DNA of 64,000 nucleotides from Chrysogorgia sp. JL179-B06 (GCA_035772405.1 JAYKKM010000438.1:56001-120000); one strand, 5' to 3'; shown: positions 16,957 through 28,689, counted from the stretch's first letter. Program-made: numbers and translations. Notes: a model not told the origin generated them from the sequence alone.

Positions 16957-17830
16957 TCAGATCTTCCTGACTCGCTTCTTCCATCCTTCTCTGTCTCTCA
17001 TCGTAGGCGGCAGATCTTCTGGAAGGCATCCAATGTCACCGGCTAGTTGATCATGTACTGTAAGTGCGGGCAGGTCGCCCGACTGTTGTGATACCATGTG
17101 TTGGGCACCACAGCAAAGTATCGCTCGCAAGTTCATCTTTATTCCGCCAGCAATATCCAGCGAAGCGGAGTCGCCTCCCTTATTATGTTCGTAATTCGTG
17201 GAAGGTGTCCATAGAGTAGGATGTTTATTCCAAGAAATGTTCAGCACAGCGCGAAGTATAGGTGCCATCTAGAGAAGCTTCTTGTCGTTTTGTTAGTGTC
17301 CACTGGAGCCATATAGTAGTACGGATACGACTGTAGCTTGAAATAAGTCGCGTTTCAAGTTTGCGGGCAGCGACGACTTCCAGATCGTGTTTAAGCCGTT
17401 GAGTGCTCCCCAGGCCTTCCCTTTACGTATTTGAATGTCTCGCTTTGTGGACTCAAAGTTGCAGCCAAGATAGACGAATTCAGCCACTGATTTTATGTTA
17501 TTACCATCAAGTGACTTGATAGATCCTTCTTGATTGTAGCCGATGTACTCCGTTTTTGTAGTATTGATGTAGAGGCCGACTTCTCGCGCGGCACCTTCGA
17601 CGCAGTGGAGTAGTATTGTTGCCTCGGCGATGTTGTCAGCCGCAGAGGCAATGTCGACAGCGTAATCGATATCTGTAATTGCTTCAGCTGGATAACGCCG
17701 GCTTCTCGACTTTGCAAGTCTAAGATCGAGTTCTTTGTTCAGGACGGTAGAAGGTTCGTAGAACATAGTCGAGGCACAGAATAAAAAGGTATGGTGCTAG
17801 TGTGTCACCCTAGAGGACACCTACATGTAC
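16957..17830 (-). pseudogene. LINE reverse-transcriptase fragment, C-terminal half
   Basis: Reading on the minus strand, a GDTLAPYLFILCLDY segment near 17810-17770 is followed by the palm motif DIDYAVDIA, where active enzymes have (Y/F)ADD, then GLYINTTKTEYI and FVYLGCNF. Further on, LNISWNKHPT and a C-terminal DREGW block lie in a second frame at 16957-17268. This is the order of RTE-type or similar non-LTR retrotransposons. Frameshifts and the lost catalytic Asp show it is dead. It lies in the same orientation as the host gene, in its last intron. Confidence 0.8.
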
Positions 17831-18567
17831 GTGATCGAACCATAGCGCGAGTGTCCTTGTATAGCATCTTAATTGCAGAGGAACAGCTGTGATAGTGAGA
17901 GTGTAAACCAGGGTTCAAGGCTAGTTTATCAAAGTATATAGTTTGATCAAAGTTTTGACTTTGATAGCGTCAACATCTTTCAAAGACTGCGGTTCCTTTG
18001 AAGTTCATTGATCAAATTATAACATGCAGCCCGAACACACTAGATGATCAGAAGAGTAAGTTGTCGCGAAAATATTTCGGGCACTTAAATGAATAATTAG
18101 CACACTGTTCCCAGTTGACGCGGTAGCTCAACTGGTAGAATTCCGATGGTACAACAATTTTCCGTCGACTCAGTAGTGTAGTTTAATCATATCGATAAAA
18201 GCAATCAAGCATGGTTCGTTCCATTTTACTACGAATATAAGATCTGTTTACAAGAATACGAGATTTAGTATACACATTTAACATTAGCTGGACATCAAAC
18301 CAATACCACTTTCTCGTCTTATTGAGCAAGTAAATGCTTGTGTTTGACTAATAGCTCTAGCGTATGAATGCATGTGATCCACGTTAATAGAACTGATACA
18401 GATGTCTATTTTAATAGTCGTTAGATATCATTAAATAGTTTAAAAAGAGGCCTATAGCCAGGAATGTTTTGTATACTATACCATGTGTTAATATATACAC
18501 TGCTGTAGTGAATGTCTTAGAGACGATATGGACAATCGTCAAGCTCATATCCTCAGAAAAATTATTC

Positions 18568-18645
18568 CGAGTCCCGGACAGGCATCCAACCTGTAACTTT
18601 CTGATTGCCAGTGAGACGCTCTAACCATCGAGCTACCGAGACTCA
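18568..18645 (-). repeat. tRNA-derived SINE head
   Basis: On the minus strand: GAGTCTCGGTAGCTCGATGG (A-box region), then a TTAGAGCGTCTCAC segment and a degraded B-box. Related copies are at 21577-21657, 21913-21990 and 29385-29456. The flanks share a TATATCAGTAATG-type sequence, so this is a dispersed SINE family. Confidence 0.65.
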
Positions 18646-18880
18646 GATGGAGAGCGAAGGTTACAATGATGTACTGGTTCGATTGATACATGTACAGTAC
18701 TGACTATACGGCAGTCACTATATATCAGTAATGCTTGGATGTGTTAATGTATACACTGCTGTAGTAAATGTGGGAGAACTTGGACTAGACAGACGATATA
18801 CATGGACGCCAACGATCATCTGAAATCTCATATCCACAGAAAAAATAAGATATGAGCTATACTGCGTGAACAACACTCAC

Positions 18881-19080
18881 CCTCCACCAACCACAATCCT
18901 CTGTTTATCCGCAAGCATAAAATACGCTGGTGCCTCGCAGTCCGTTGATTTTAAACCACACCAAGTGTATATTTCAAAAGTTGGGATAAAATGAAAGAGG
19001 AATGTCTCTCCACTCCCAAAAAAACATTTTCTGTTTTCAAGACGATCAATCCACGGGGCAGCCAGAAAAGCACCGAGAAT
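18881..19080 (-). CDS. TBC1D24-like: TBC-TLDc host gene, TLDc core exon
   Basis: Acceptor TTTTTTCCAG and donor GTGAGT bound a 200-nt exon. It encodes ILGAFLAAPWIDRLENRKCF, then FGSGETFLFHF, a characteristic TLDc motif, then an IYTWCG strand and QRIVVGGG, matching the conserved glycine loop. The first codon is in phase with the exon at 22483 and the last two bases (GG) with the exon at 14849. In known TLDc proteins this part gives the beta-sandwich linked to oxidation resistance and V-ATPase binding. Confidence 0.9.
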
Positions 19081-19829
19081 CTGGAAAAAATTGAAAAAAG
19101 CACACAAAGAATTTCATTGTAAATTTCAGATTTTATTCAGGCAGGTTCCTATTCTGAACATATAGTTGATTTTGTCAGGATGATTTCGACTACATGGAAT
19201 GCTTTGATCCGGCCGCCAATAAGTTAGTTTTGGCAATAAATAATAGTTCCATTCGGAAAATTAACATTTTTCAGAAAATAGAAAGAAAAGAAAATAGAAA
19301 AGAAAACGCAGTTCTTGGTTTCACAGACGACGTTTTAACCAATGCCAGTGACACTTGACAGCTTAAATGTCAATTTATAAAAGTTGACATAATCAGTACA
19401 GTCGTGTTTACTTTTCCGACTGCCCTGTAGATCGGAAACATCGACTCGTTTTCACTTTCGTACTTCAAAAGCTTGATTACAAAAAGATTGATTCAAAATT
19501 TTTTACAATTTACAAAATCAACTTTAAAACATTTTATTCATCATATATTGGCAAGACGTTGTTCTGGCGACAGATTCGCCGCTTAGAAGGCGTACAAATA
19601 TGAAGACAGTATTTAAACTGAATATGGAACAACTGAACCTACGTACATGTATGGAAAACCTTAATTTATTCAGATCAACCATACTCATGAGATACTACCT
19701 TAAATCCCTACAAACACGTCTAACTGTGATAATCCTAGATCCTTTAAAACTATCTGCTTCAAGTGTAATTCATCTCGTAGCATTACTCGTACTATCACTT
19801 GTTGTTCTTAATATTAGATTAATCAAATA

Positions 19830-20191
19830 CAGAACGACTGTGGACCCGGGGCGGCAATGGTGTGTTTCTGCGCTTGGGCTGGGCTTTGGTTATGTCGATC
19901 CTTACCAGCTGATGGTGAGTTATTGATCATAAGTAATCTTGGCGTGGTGTAGAAATGGAGTATTGCGGCCCTTCTGAGCTACAGTTGTTGTGTATTATTA
20001 TTAAATTAACAGTAATTATTTATTATTATTATTTGTAAATATACTTTTAAGTTCTGGGTCCGCGGTAATTGGCTATGCTGTTGCGGTCACCCTGCCATTG
20101 TTTTATTACTGTGTAGTGTTACCTATGTTAGGTTTCTTTTTGGGGGATTTTTTTGCACAATGGAGAAGCTAATAAAATAAAATAAAATAAA
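19830..20191 (+). repeat. LINE 3' end with AATAA-type tail
   Basis: G-rich 3'-UTR-like sequence ends with CAATGGAGAAGCTAATAAAA and a short (AATAA)n tail at 20171-20191. That is the usual end of CR1/L2-type LINEs. No reverse-transcriptase frame remains upstream. Confidence 0.45.
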
Positions 20192-20292
20192 CAACGTTGC
20201 ATTAAAAGCTCCAATTGTTCCAAGAAAAGCTAATAAAATTTATAATTTAAGAAAAGTCTGTATTACTAAATTTCTATAGACTTCCATGATAT

Positions 20293-21383
20293 CCTCGAAA
20301 ATTATCTTTGTTTTGTTTGAAGGGAGTTGCAAACGATGAAGGTTGCCATTAACCCTTTTTCAATATCGATTTTCGTTCTTGAGTTATTTGGTTCTTTTGT
20401 AATATGCAAGTATCATGGTGGTGATGACGTAAATTACGACCAACAGCATTGCAGCAAGTCTTAAAGTCGGGAAGCGATTTTCCACGGGCGTAGAGGGAGG
20501 CCGAATCCGCGGTTCCACAGCGGTTTAACACAAAAATGTTGAAGAATATTAAATCGCATCATCTAGGAGGTAGTCGTATCAATATTAACTAGCAAATTAA
20601 TACTTATACCCTAATACTACCCCCAATACTATAATTCACTAATATTAACCCTAATACTAACCCTAATACAACCCTATAACTAACCCTCAGAAGTTCTGAT
20701 TGTGGCTAGCCGACAATTTGAAGAAATAAAGGATAAAACTTAACAGAAACCGAAAAATGTCATCTTGCGACTAGATATTCAAGTTTAAAACACGACAAAA
20801 TATATGGGTGGAAATATTTCGACTCTATTCCAAAGTCATTATCTAACCCTAATATTAACCCTTTTCAATTCAAACCCTGGATACAGACCACCAAACTGAA
20901 GAACCTCTTTCAAGTTTTATTGTTACGATAGTAACAGATTAGTTTCCAAACCTCTAAGTTCATATATAAAAAACCTGCGTTTTCTGCCATAGTAGGCTTT
21001 GCACCAATATCAAACATCAGTTTCTAAGTGGTTCAATCAGTGGAAATGAGCCCAATAAGTGCTAACCCGCAAATGTTTGGCACGGAAGAGAAAACAAGTA
21101 ATTTTGTTTTAGAAATTAAGAGGTCTGGAAACCAATCTGTTACTTGAACGATGTTCTTCAGTTTGCTGGTCTGTATCCACATGCAGAGTTTCAAATGATT
21201 TTGTTAGTTAATTTCGAAGATATATATGTACGACTTTAAGACTCGCCCCAATGCTGTTGGTCGTAATTGACACTGCCTTATTTGCATATTACAAAAAAGA
21301 ACGAAAATCGATATTGAAAAACGGTTAGCGTCATCCTTCATCATTTGTAATGCCCTTTCAAACAAAATCAAGATAATTTTTGG
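20293..21383. repeat. 1.1-kb foldback element
   Basis: Outer arms (20293-20470 and 21236-21383) and inner arms (20878-20957 and 21117-21181) pair in order, for example GTAACAGATTAGTTTCCAAA against its mismatched complement. The 43.6-44.0-kb region carries related sequence (GAGGTCTGGAAAC, then TTGCATATTACAAAA). A dispersed MITE family is the simplest reading. The middle holds CCCTAA-like sequence at 20601-20690. Confidence 0.55.
20601..20690. repeat. Degenerate telomere-like CCCTAA repeats
   Basis: Repeated CCCTAATACT/ACCCTAATA units. Similar tracts occur at about 31691-31785 and, singly, in the arms of the foldback at 24878. They are interstitial and imperfect, not a chromosome end. Confidence 0.6.
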
Positions 21384-21576
21384 GGTTAGGTGCACTTTAA
21401 GTCTCAAAAGCCGCAAAATAAAGACATTTTGCCAACCGCCCACCATTTGAATGAAAATTGGAAATTTCCGCCTGTCTGCAGTCTTCTAAAAATTCATTGC
21501 TAGATTTCCTCTTATTTGCTCCGAGGAACCTTTGCAGCTGAGAATGATTTCAATACATTTGGTCGAGCTCAAATCC

Positions 21577-21657
21577 TCGGAGTCCCAAATATGGATCGAA
21601 CCTGTAAACTTCTGATTACCGTGAATACGCTCTAACCATTGAGCTACCCCGAGACGC
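21577..21657 (-). repeat. tRNA-derived SINE head
   Basis: Reverse complement shows GTCTCGGGGTAGCTCAATGG, TTAGAGCG and a partial B-box, as in the copy at 18568-18645. Flanking text (ATATGTACTGCCTATATGCG region) is also shared within the family. Confidence 0.6.
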
Positions 21658-21912
21658 AGATGGAGAGCGAAGGATACGATGATATACTGGATCGATTGAT
21701 ATATGTACTGCCTATATGCGACAGTCACGTCTATATATCAGTAATGATGGAAACTTGGAGTAGACGGACGATACATGGACGACCATTCCTCAAATCCGAA
21801 GAAAATGGGCCTGTAACCTTCTGACATACACAAGTATTACTGATATACAGTGACTGCCGAATAGGCGGTACATATAACAATCGAACCAGGACATCATTGT
21901 AACCATACTATC

Positions 21913-21990
21913 GAGTCTCGGTTTATCTCAATGGTTAGAGCGACTCACCGGCAATCAGAAAGTTACAGATTCGATCCTTTATCGAAACTC
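21913..21990 (+). repeat. tRNA-derived SINE head
   Basis: GAGTCTCGGTTTATCTCAAT, then GGTTAGAGCGACTCACC and CAGATTCGATCC, an A-box and B-box pair. It is a plus-strand copy of the family at 18568 and 21577. Confidence 0.6.
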
Positions 21991-22121
21991 CATGGATTTC
22001 AACTTGACGGTCGATCATGTATCGTTTGTCTACTTCAAGTTACAACATTCATTACAGCAATGTATGTATTGTGACAATGTATGTAACAAACGTAACATTA
22101 GTGACATTTAGCTATCAAACC

Positions 22122-22448
22122 ATAGATAATGGTAGGAGAACTGGATAGCAAACTTAACAAAACTGGAAACAAAGTTTGCACAACTTGCTATGGTAATTAT
22201 ACGATTATAAGCGGTTAATGCACCTAACAGGTGGGCCCATATAGCTACAATTAGACACTGCTGAACTTAAGTAATATTATATACCATTGTTTAAATTCAG
22301 CAATAACTTGTCGTAGCCATGTGGGTCCATCAGTTGCTGCATCAGCCGCTTATGAGCGTATAATTACCATAGCAAGTTGTTCAAACATCGTTTCCGGTTT
22401 TGAAACATCATTTTAAGTTTCCTATCCAGTTCCTCTTCCATTATCTAT
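22122..22448. repeat. MITE with inverted ends, 327 bp
   Basis: ATAGATAATGGTAGGAGAAC at 22122 is mirrored by GTTCCTCTTCCATTATCTAT ending at 22448, and the arms keep pairing inward (AACTTGCTATGGTAATTATA region). It lies 35 bp downstream of the exon end at 22483 in transcript orientation. No coding potential. Confidence 0.65.
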
Positions 22449-22482
22449 GATGAAACGCCATGCATGAATGTTCCAAACTTAC

Positions 22483-22555
22483 CTCGTTGTCGGCAGTTTT
22501 TACCAACAGGACTGTGTGCAACTCATTTTCACACTTGCGATAAAAAGTTTTTAAG
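22483..22555 (-). CDS. TBC1D24-like: TBC-TLDc host gene, 73-nt TLDc exon
   Basis: Acceptor TTTATTTCCAG and donor GTAAGT bound the exon. It encodes LKTFYRKCENELHTVLLVKT followed by ADNE, the early TLDc strand and helix (usual pattern SL-x-x-FY-x-x-C with a following TLLLIKT strand). Its first base completes the Ser codon begun at the exon ending at 24427, and it ends in phase 0 with the exon at 19080. Confidence 0.88.
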
Positions 22556-22634
22556 CTGGAAATAAATAAATTAATAAGTAAATGAAAAACAAACCCTATC
22601 TATATATTTATCATACATGTTCTAAGGATTTCTG

Positions 22635-22920
22635 GTGATAAAGAATATATACATTTTAAGACCAAACCGGGACCAGTTGGAAAAAAGCAACATCAAGGCC
22701 TTCCGGCTGGAATTGTACCCGCCCTGCGAGCGCGTGGATGCGACTCGGCGTTTCTTCCCGCGTGCCTTGTGCGGCAGCAGTGTAGCAAAGCAAAACATGC
22801 ACCTGGGAGGCTCGAGGCCGGCGCCAACAGCCTAATCAAGAGTTTTGTATATATAATGTGGTAATGCCGGGAGAAGAATTGGGTATATTACAAGTAATAT
22901 CAGGCATTTTACTACAGTCT
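22635..22920 (+). repeat. Dispersed repeat (SINE-like, tRNA-related tail)
   Basis: ATACATTTTAAGACCAAACC, then GGCCTTCCGGCTGGAATTG and GTAATGCCGGGAGAAGAA recur at 24781-24877 and, after the foldback, at 29190-29260. It is the same repeat family into which the foldback inserted. The short open frame here is not credible. Confidence 0.55.
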
Positions 22921-23402
22921 ACCTTATTCAGTAGACACGTACTACTACTAATAATAATAATAAAGACGTATTAGGAGCATTATACAATAGTCTCAATGCT
23001 CTTACAACAATATATTCTTAATGCTACTTATAAAACTAATACAGTTTTACTAATACAGTTTTACTAGCAGTCGAACGCAAATGCTTCAATCGAAAGATGA
23101 ATATTTTACATCTGCCGCTCAGTTGAGCTATTTACATCCAGTAAATCGTCGTGAAGGTACTCGTGAAAATAGGACTCCTATACTTAAAGGTCGAGAAATT
23201 CGGTGTTTCACATTAGTTCCCGAAATGATGACACGCAAACTATCCATAATAAGATTCAAATCAACTGTTATTTCTAAAATAAGTATTAATATGAGAGTTT
23301 TTAATAAAGAATTATTGTGAGGTTAGTATGGGTTAGGATTAGCGTAAGGAATTGGGTTATGTTTGGAATTTGGGAAATTTATATAAAACTTCAGCCGAGT
23401 AA

Positions 23403-23880
23403 TTGGACGAATCAAATGATTCGACAATACTTCCCACTTCATCTTATGCCTACAACAGCTATATAGCGTTTGTTGTCATGGACTGTATTTCAACACTCGT
23501 CTCGTCACTGAACATGACATGTTCAAAAACATCTAGCGAATTTCAGAACCATCTGCTTAAGGAGCGAGATGTAAGTGTTTCCAGCGCAACTGTTCGAAAT
23601 GTGCGACGAAAACTGGGGATGGAAACACGAGAGGGCACGATATTGCCAAATTATTCGGGAACCGAACAAAATAATAGCGGCTGTCCTTTTGCTTAAAAGC
23701 ATTAAAAGAGACAAAGACCCTAATTCGTCCTTGTATAGTTTTGATGATTGACACTTAAAATGGAATTCCTTCCATTGCGTTTGGGCATCGTCTATACTAC
23801 CAATTCGCTGGTATCGAGCGATAAACTTTCCTATAGCAAACCGCGATGTTTTGATTCCTTCTTCTTCGTCCACAATTTGC
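23403..23880. pseudogene. Rearranged Tc1/mariner transposase fragments
   Basis: On the plus strand, LLKERDVSVSSATVRNVRRK at about 23550-23610 is a Tc1-type second helix-turn-helix. It is followed in another frame by YCQIIREPNK, the usual continuation of this family. On the minus strand at about 23790-23880, EEEGIKTSRFAIGKFIARYQ looks like the first helix-turn-helix of a similar protein. The two are in opposite orientations and broken by stops, so this is a scrambled remnant. Confidence 0.55.
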
Positions 23881-24078
23881 ACATAATAACACAATTCGAT
23901 TCCTGACGAATTGAGAACATTTTCCCATTCCGATCTGTGTGAACACAAGGTCTTGTCTGATACGCGTTATTCAATTTAATAAGAAAGACAGTACAAGTGA
24001 TAGACATGTTATAACAGAACGACTCGGATAACCTTCGCAATGAAATCGAATCACCGAACACGGTGCGCAGACGTGACG

Positions 24079-24152
24079 CTAGACGGACGCAAGACGGACG
24101 CAAATCAGACTAGACGAACGCAAATCAGACTAGACGAACGCAAATCAGACGC
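24079..24152. repeat. Short tandem repeat
   Basis: About three copies of a 24-bp unit, GACGCAAATCAGACTAGACG-like, lie just upstream of the hAT MITE. Confidence 0.6.
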
Positions 24153-24172
24153 GATTTTTGATAGGTTATTTC

Positions 24173-24346
24173 CAGTGTTTCCACTTTGGAAGGAAATTTC
24201 CTTCTACAGATGTGTCACTAGGGAGGAGAGGTTTCGAGGAATGAGGGACACAAAGAACTTTTGTAAAGAAGGCTAATAATATCTTACCCCTCCCCCACTA
24301 GTGACGCATCTGTAGAAGGAAATTTCCTTCCAAAGTGGAAACACTG
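24173..24346. mobile_element. hAT-type MITE with 8-bp target duplication
   Basis: The ends read CAGTGTTTCCACTTTGGAAG and its complement, matching the CAGTG start of hAT elements. GTTATTTC flanks both sides (24165-24172 and 24347-24354), a perfect 8-bp duplication. Arms pair for about 55 bp. It sits 80 bp from an exon of the host gene. Confidence 0.88.
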
Positions 24347-24426
24347 GTTATTTCTTAGCAGTACATGTAACTCTCACCGATTTTTCATTGCATACATGAC
24401 CATGCATGACCCTCATTTGCTCTTAC

Positions 24427-24515
24427 CTTGTTCCATTTAGCTCAGTAGAGAATATACACGTAAATTTGCACAGAAGTCGGAGACGCCTTGGCAGCGCTGA
24501 GTAAAGGTCTTGTAT
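24427..24515 (-). CDS. TBC1D24-like: TBC-TLDc host gene, exon at start of TLDc domain
   Basis: Acceptor TTGTCGTTTAG and donor GTAAGAG bound 89 nt. It encodes IQDLYSALPRRLRLLCKFTC and IFSTELNGT, the opening of TLDc domains (W/L-x-x-LP-x-R followed by a strand and S-x-x-x-x-G). The last two bases, AG, join C of the next exon to give Ser, continuing the family pattern G-x-S-L-x-x-F-Y. It begins in phase 0, while the exon at 44896 ends in phase 1, so a linker exon is missing. Confidence 0.82.
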
Positions 24516-25322
24516 CTAAACGACAATGAGAAATGAGTGGTTCATTGAAAGCATCCATGTAAATGCTCATTTCCCCTTATGCGGACAACGCCGACGCTAG
24601 TTGCCGTTTCGTGAACAGTCGTTGCCATCATTGACCTCATCCTACACAATTTCCGATAAACAGTGGAATCTAACCCTGAGCTACCGAGACTATATCAGTA
24701 ATGCAAGTAATATTGGGCATTTCACTCGAATAAACAACATGTACTAAGTATTTTTGGTGAAGGAAAATTTAGAGTGTTGGAATATATACATTTTAAGACC
24801 AAACCGGGACCAGTTGCGAAAAATACAACTTCAAGGCCTTCCGGCTGGAATTGAACCGCGACCCTGCGATGCTAGTGAGTAGTATAGAGAGTGGGGGTTC
24901 TCAGACGGGTGGTGCGGGTGGTGCTCTTCGCACCACCGACGTCATGACTTCTCGTGAACCTACACGGCCCCGTAACCATAAGTATTTATTCAGATTACGT
25001 CGTTAAACCTTCAGGATCCCTAACCCTAGCCCGTGTACCAGTAGAACCTGCATATATCAGATTACGTCATGACTTCTCGTCTTCCTGGAGGAGCCTTAAC
25101 CCTAATTAGTATTCATTTTATAACGCCTTATTATTATAGTTACGTCACCCAGTTACAGTCTTCACTAACCCTTGTCCTCTTCCTCCGCCCCCATATTCCG
25201 ACACCTTTCGAACTTAATTTCCGATGGAGTTACGTCATTATCAAAAGGTAGATCTTATTATTTTTTAATAATATAAGAAACGCCTTTGTTTTTATACACT
25301 TCGCCTCCCTACAGCAATGTGA

Positions 25323-25556
25323 ATGTGGGACAGTAACCAACCCGAAAGCAGCGCATGCGCCATGGATATGATTTGGGACGAACTGAGGAGAAATAACGTA
25401 GACATCTATAAAGATACGCTATCGTTCTATATCAATAAATCTCTTAATGAACATAGAGGCTTGTACGACTGTCTTAGCGTTCAACTTAATCCAGAATCTT
25501 TTCATCTTGTTTACGAAGAAATGAAGGTGAATAATTTTGGCTTAAAACTTGTCTAG
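25323..25556 (+). CDS. 77-aa open frame in left arm of the foldback
   Basis: It starts MWDSNQPESSACAMDMIWDE and ends FGLKLV. Composition is normal for a soluble helical protein, with two Cys, and no low complexity. A TATA-like TTTTTATACACTTCG lies about 35 bp upstream. The same frame is open in the opposite arm with one residue changed (S to C). The family was not recognised. Because arms of palindromes are kept alike by gene conversion, identity alone does not prove selection. Confidence 0.45.
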   Translation: MWDSNQPESSACAMDMIWDELRRNNVDIYKDTLSFYINKSLNEHRGLYDCLSVQLNPESFHLVYEEMKVNNFGLKLV

Positions 25557-26214
25557 AAGAACATCGAGTGTTGTTCGACAGCATCAGTGACCAAATATAC
25601 CCAGACTATATGTACCCAGACTAAGAATTTTGATCGAATTATCGCTTATCTATCTCCAGTATATACATATGAAGAATAAATTCGAAAAGCCGTGCGAAGA
25701 GCAAAGACTTGTTAATATACACTAGGCTTTCTGTTAAGAATAAAAAAAAAAAAAAGATTCTCGCACGTGCAGGAGTTATACATCATATGGCCATGAAGAG
25801 ATCGGCCGAATTATCGCTTATCTCGCTTTGGTGTATAGGATTCCTATGAGGAAGAAACACTTTGGGAAACAGTGCGAAGAATTGTTAAGGATTTAAAACG
25901 TGTGGACAACTGCTTTCAAAGCGTTGCTAGGCCAACTTATCCTACGGCTGATATTTGCATATTTCGCATATTAAAGCGTATTAAAAGGTCATTAAAGGAA
26001 TAAAACAAAAGGACATCACAATATAAGGTTTCCTGGCAGAAGAGTATATATCTAAGAGTTTTAAATAGGTTTACTTGATCGGCTTATTTCATATTATAGA
26101 ACGACCGAGCGAGGAGTTCGAACGAAGATATAAAATTTGGGAGAAGAAATGGGCCTGGTTTGACTGATCTTTATGCCAGCGATGTTGACGCAAAACGCTT
26201 TAATATCAGCGTTG

Positions 26215-26704
26215 TCTTATCTTTATCTTTATCCTTATCTTTATCCTTATCATTATCTTTATCTTATCCTTATCTTTATCCTTATCTTTATCCTTATCTT
26301 AATCCTTATCCTTATCTTTATCCTTATCTTTATCCTTATCTTTATCCTTATCTTTATCCTAACCTTATCTTTATCCTTATCTTTATCTTTATCTTTATCC
26401 TTATCCTTATACTTATCTTTATCCTTATCCTTATCTTTATCTTTATCCTTATCTTTATCCTTATCCTTATCTTTATCCTTATCTTTATCTTTATATTTAT
26501 CCCTATACTTATACTTATCCTTATATTTATCCTTATCTTTATCCTTATCCTTATCCTTATCTTTATCCTTATCTTTATCTTTATCCTTATACTTATCCTT
26601 ATCCTTATCTTTATCCTTATCCTTATCTTTATCCTTATCCTTATCCTTATCTTTATTCTTATCTTTATCCTTATCTTTATCCTTATATCTTTATCCTTAT
26701 CATC
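26215..26704. repeat. TTATCC/TTATCT satellite in left arm
   Basis: About 490 bp of CTTTATCCTTAT units, mirrored by a shorter tract (27627-27751) in the right arm. Long open frames reading LSLSLS or FILIFI here are repeat artefacts. Next to it, at 26705-27000, are GATCATCCCTGATCAAA-type repeats of about 36 bp, mirrored at 27515-27625. Confidence 0.9.
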
Positions 26705-27626
26705 CCTGATCAAAGATCATCCCTCAGAGATCATCCCTGATCAATGATCATCCCTGAGCAACAATCATCCCTGATCATATAGATCATCCTTCAGAGATCA
26801 TCCCTGATCAGAGATAATCCCTGATCAAAGATCATCCCTCAGAGATCATCCCTGATCAAAGATCATCCCTCAGAGATCATCCCTGATCAAAGATCATCCC
26901 TCAGAGATCATCTATAATCAAAGATCACCCCTCAGAGATCATCCCTGATCAATGATCATCCTTGATCAGAGATCATCCCTGATCAAAGATCATCCCCCAG
27001 TATCCTTATCCTTATATCTACCAAAATAACGTAACGGAATCGGAAAGCCCTCGGTTGGGGATTTAAAGGTATACAGGGGATAATAAGGTCCTGCTGGTAC
27101 ACGAGCTAGGGTTAGGGATTTCTGAAGACTTAATGTAATATGAATAAATAATTAGGGTTAAAGACGAGAACTCATGACGTAACCTCAAAATTCGAAATTA
27201 TGTAATGAATATTTAATGAGGCGGCATCCTTTGGCCGGCATATCGGGGGTTATCACAAAGGATGCCGCCTCATTAAATATTCATTACATAATTTCGAATT
27301 TTGAGGTTACGTCATGAGTTCTCGTCTTCCTTGGAGGAGCATTAACCCTAATTATTTATTCATATTACATCATTAAGCCTTCAGAAATCCCTAACCCTAG
27401 CTCGTGTACCAGTAGGACCTTATTATCCCCTGTATACCTTTAAATCCCCAACCGAGGACTTTCCGATTCCGTTACGTAATTTTGGTAGATATAAGGATAA
27501 GGATACTGGGGGATAATCTTTGATCAGGGATGATCTCTGATCAATGATGATCATTGATCAGGGATGATCTCTGAGGGGCGATCTTTGATTAGAGATGATC
27601 TCTGAGGGATGATCTTTGATCAGGGT

Positions 27627-27751
27627 AAGGATAAGGATAAAGATATAAGGATAAAGATAAGGATAAAGATAAGGATAAGGATAAAGATAAGGATAAGGAT
27701 AAAGATAAGGATAAGGATAAAGATAAGGATAAGGATAAAGATAAGGATAAG
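27627..27751. repeat. GGATAA/AGATAA satellite in right arm
   Basis: Reverse complement of the left-arm satellite, about 125 bp against 490 bp. The length difference accounts for most of the asymmetry between the two arms and shows that satellite copy number changed after the palindrome formed. Confidence 0.88.
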
Positions 27752-28455
27752 ACAACGCTGATATTAAAGCGTTTTGCGTCAACATCGCTGGCATAAAGAT
27801 CAGTCAAACCAGGCCCATTTCTTCTCCCAAGCTTTATATCTTCGTTCGAACTCCTCGCTCGGTCGTTCTATAATATGAAGTAAGCCGATCAAGTAAACCT
27901 ATTTAAAACTCTTAGATATATACTCTTCTGCCAGGAAACCTTATTTTGTGATGTCCTTTTGTTTTATTCCTTTAATGACCTTTTAATCACCCTCCCACAC
28001 GCGTGCTATGAGGCGAAATATGCAAATATCAGCCGTAGGATAAGTTGGCCTAGCAATGCTTTGAAAGCAGTGCCTTGAAACCGTTTTAGTTTATATTTTT
28101 CTATGTCCACACGTTTTAAATCCTTAACAATTCTTCGCACTGTTTCCCAAAGTGTTTCTTCCTCATAGGAATCCTATACACCAAAGCGAGATAAGCGATA
28201 ATTCGGCCGATCTCTTCATGGCCATATGATGTATAACTCCTGCACGTGCGAGAATCTTTTTTTTTTTTTTATTCTTAACAGAAAGCCTAGTGTATATTAA
28301 CAAGTCTTTGCTCTTCGCACGGCTTTTCGAATTTATTCTTCATATGTATATACTGGAGATAGATAAGCGATAATTCGATCAAAATTCTTAGTCTGGGTAC
28401 ATATAGTCTGGGTATATTTGGTCACTGATGCTGTCGAACAACACTCGATGTTCTT

Positions 28456-28689
28456 CTAGACAAGTTTTAAGCCAAAATTATTCACCTTCATTTCTTCGTA
28501 AACAAGATGAAAAGATTCTGGATTAAGTTGAACGCTAAGACAGTCGTACAAGCCTCTATGTTCATTAAGACATTTATTGATATAGAACGATAGCGTATCT
28601 TTATAGATGTCTACGTTATTTCTCCTCAGTTCGTCCCAAATCATATCCATGGCGCATGCGCTGCTTTCGGGTTGGTTACTGTCCCACAT
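28456..28689 (-). CDS. 77-aa open frame in right arm of the foldback
   Basis: Mirror copy of the frame at 25323-25556, with Cys in place of Ser at one position (FYINKCLNEH) and the same TATA-like upstream sequence. Apart from that change the 234 bp appear identical. Function unknown. Confidence 0.45.
   Translation of the reverse strand: MWDSNQPESSACAMDMIWDELRRNNVDIYKDTLSFYINKCLNEHRGLYDCLSVQLNPESFHLVYEEMKVNNFGLKLV

Noticed and set aside
26160..26747. Long frames rich in Leu-Ser, Ile-Phe or Arg-Ile-Lys
   Set aside because: Translations of the TTATCC satellite in several frames.
26700..27000. CRISPR-like array of GATCATCCC repeats
   Set aside because: Repeats are degenerate, abut without unique spacers, and lie in an animal foldback element.
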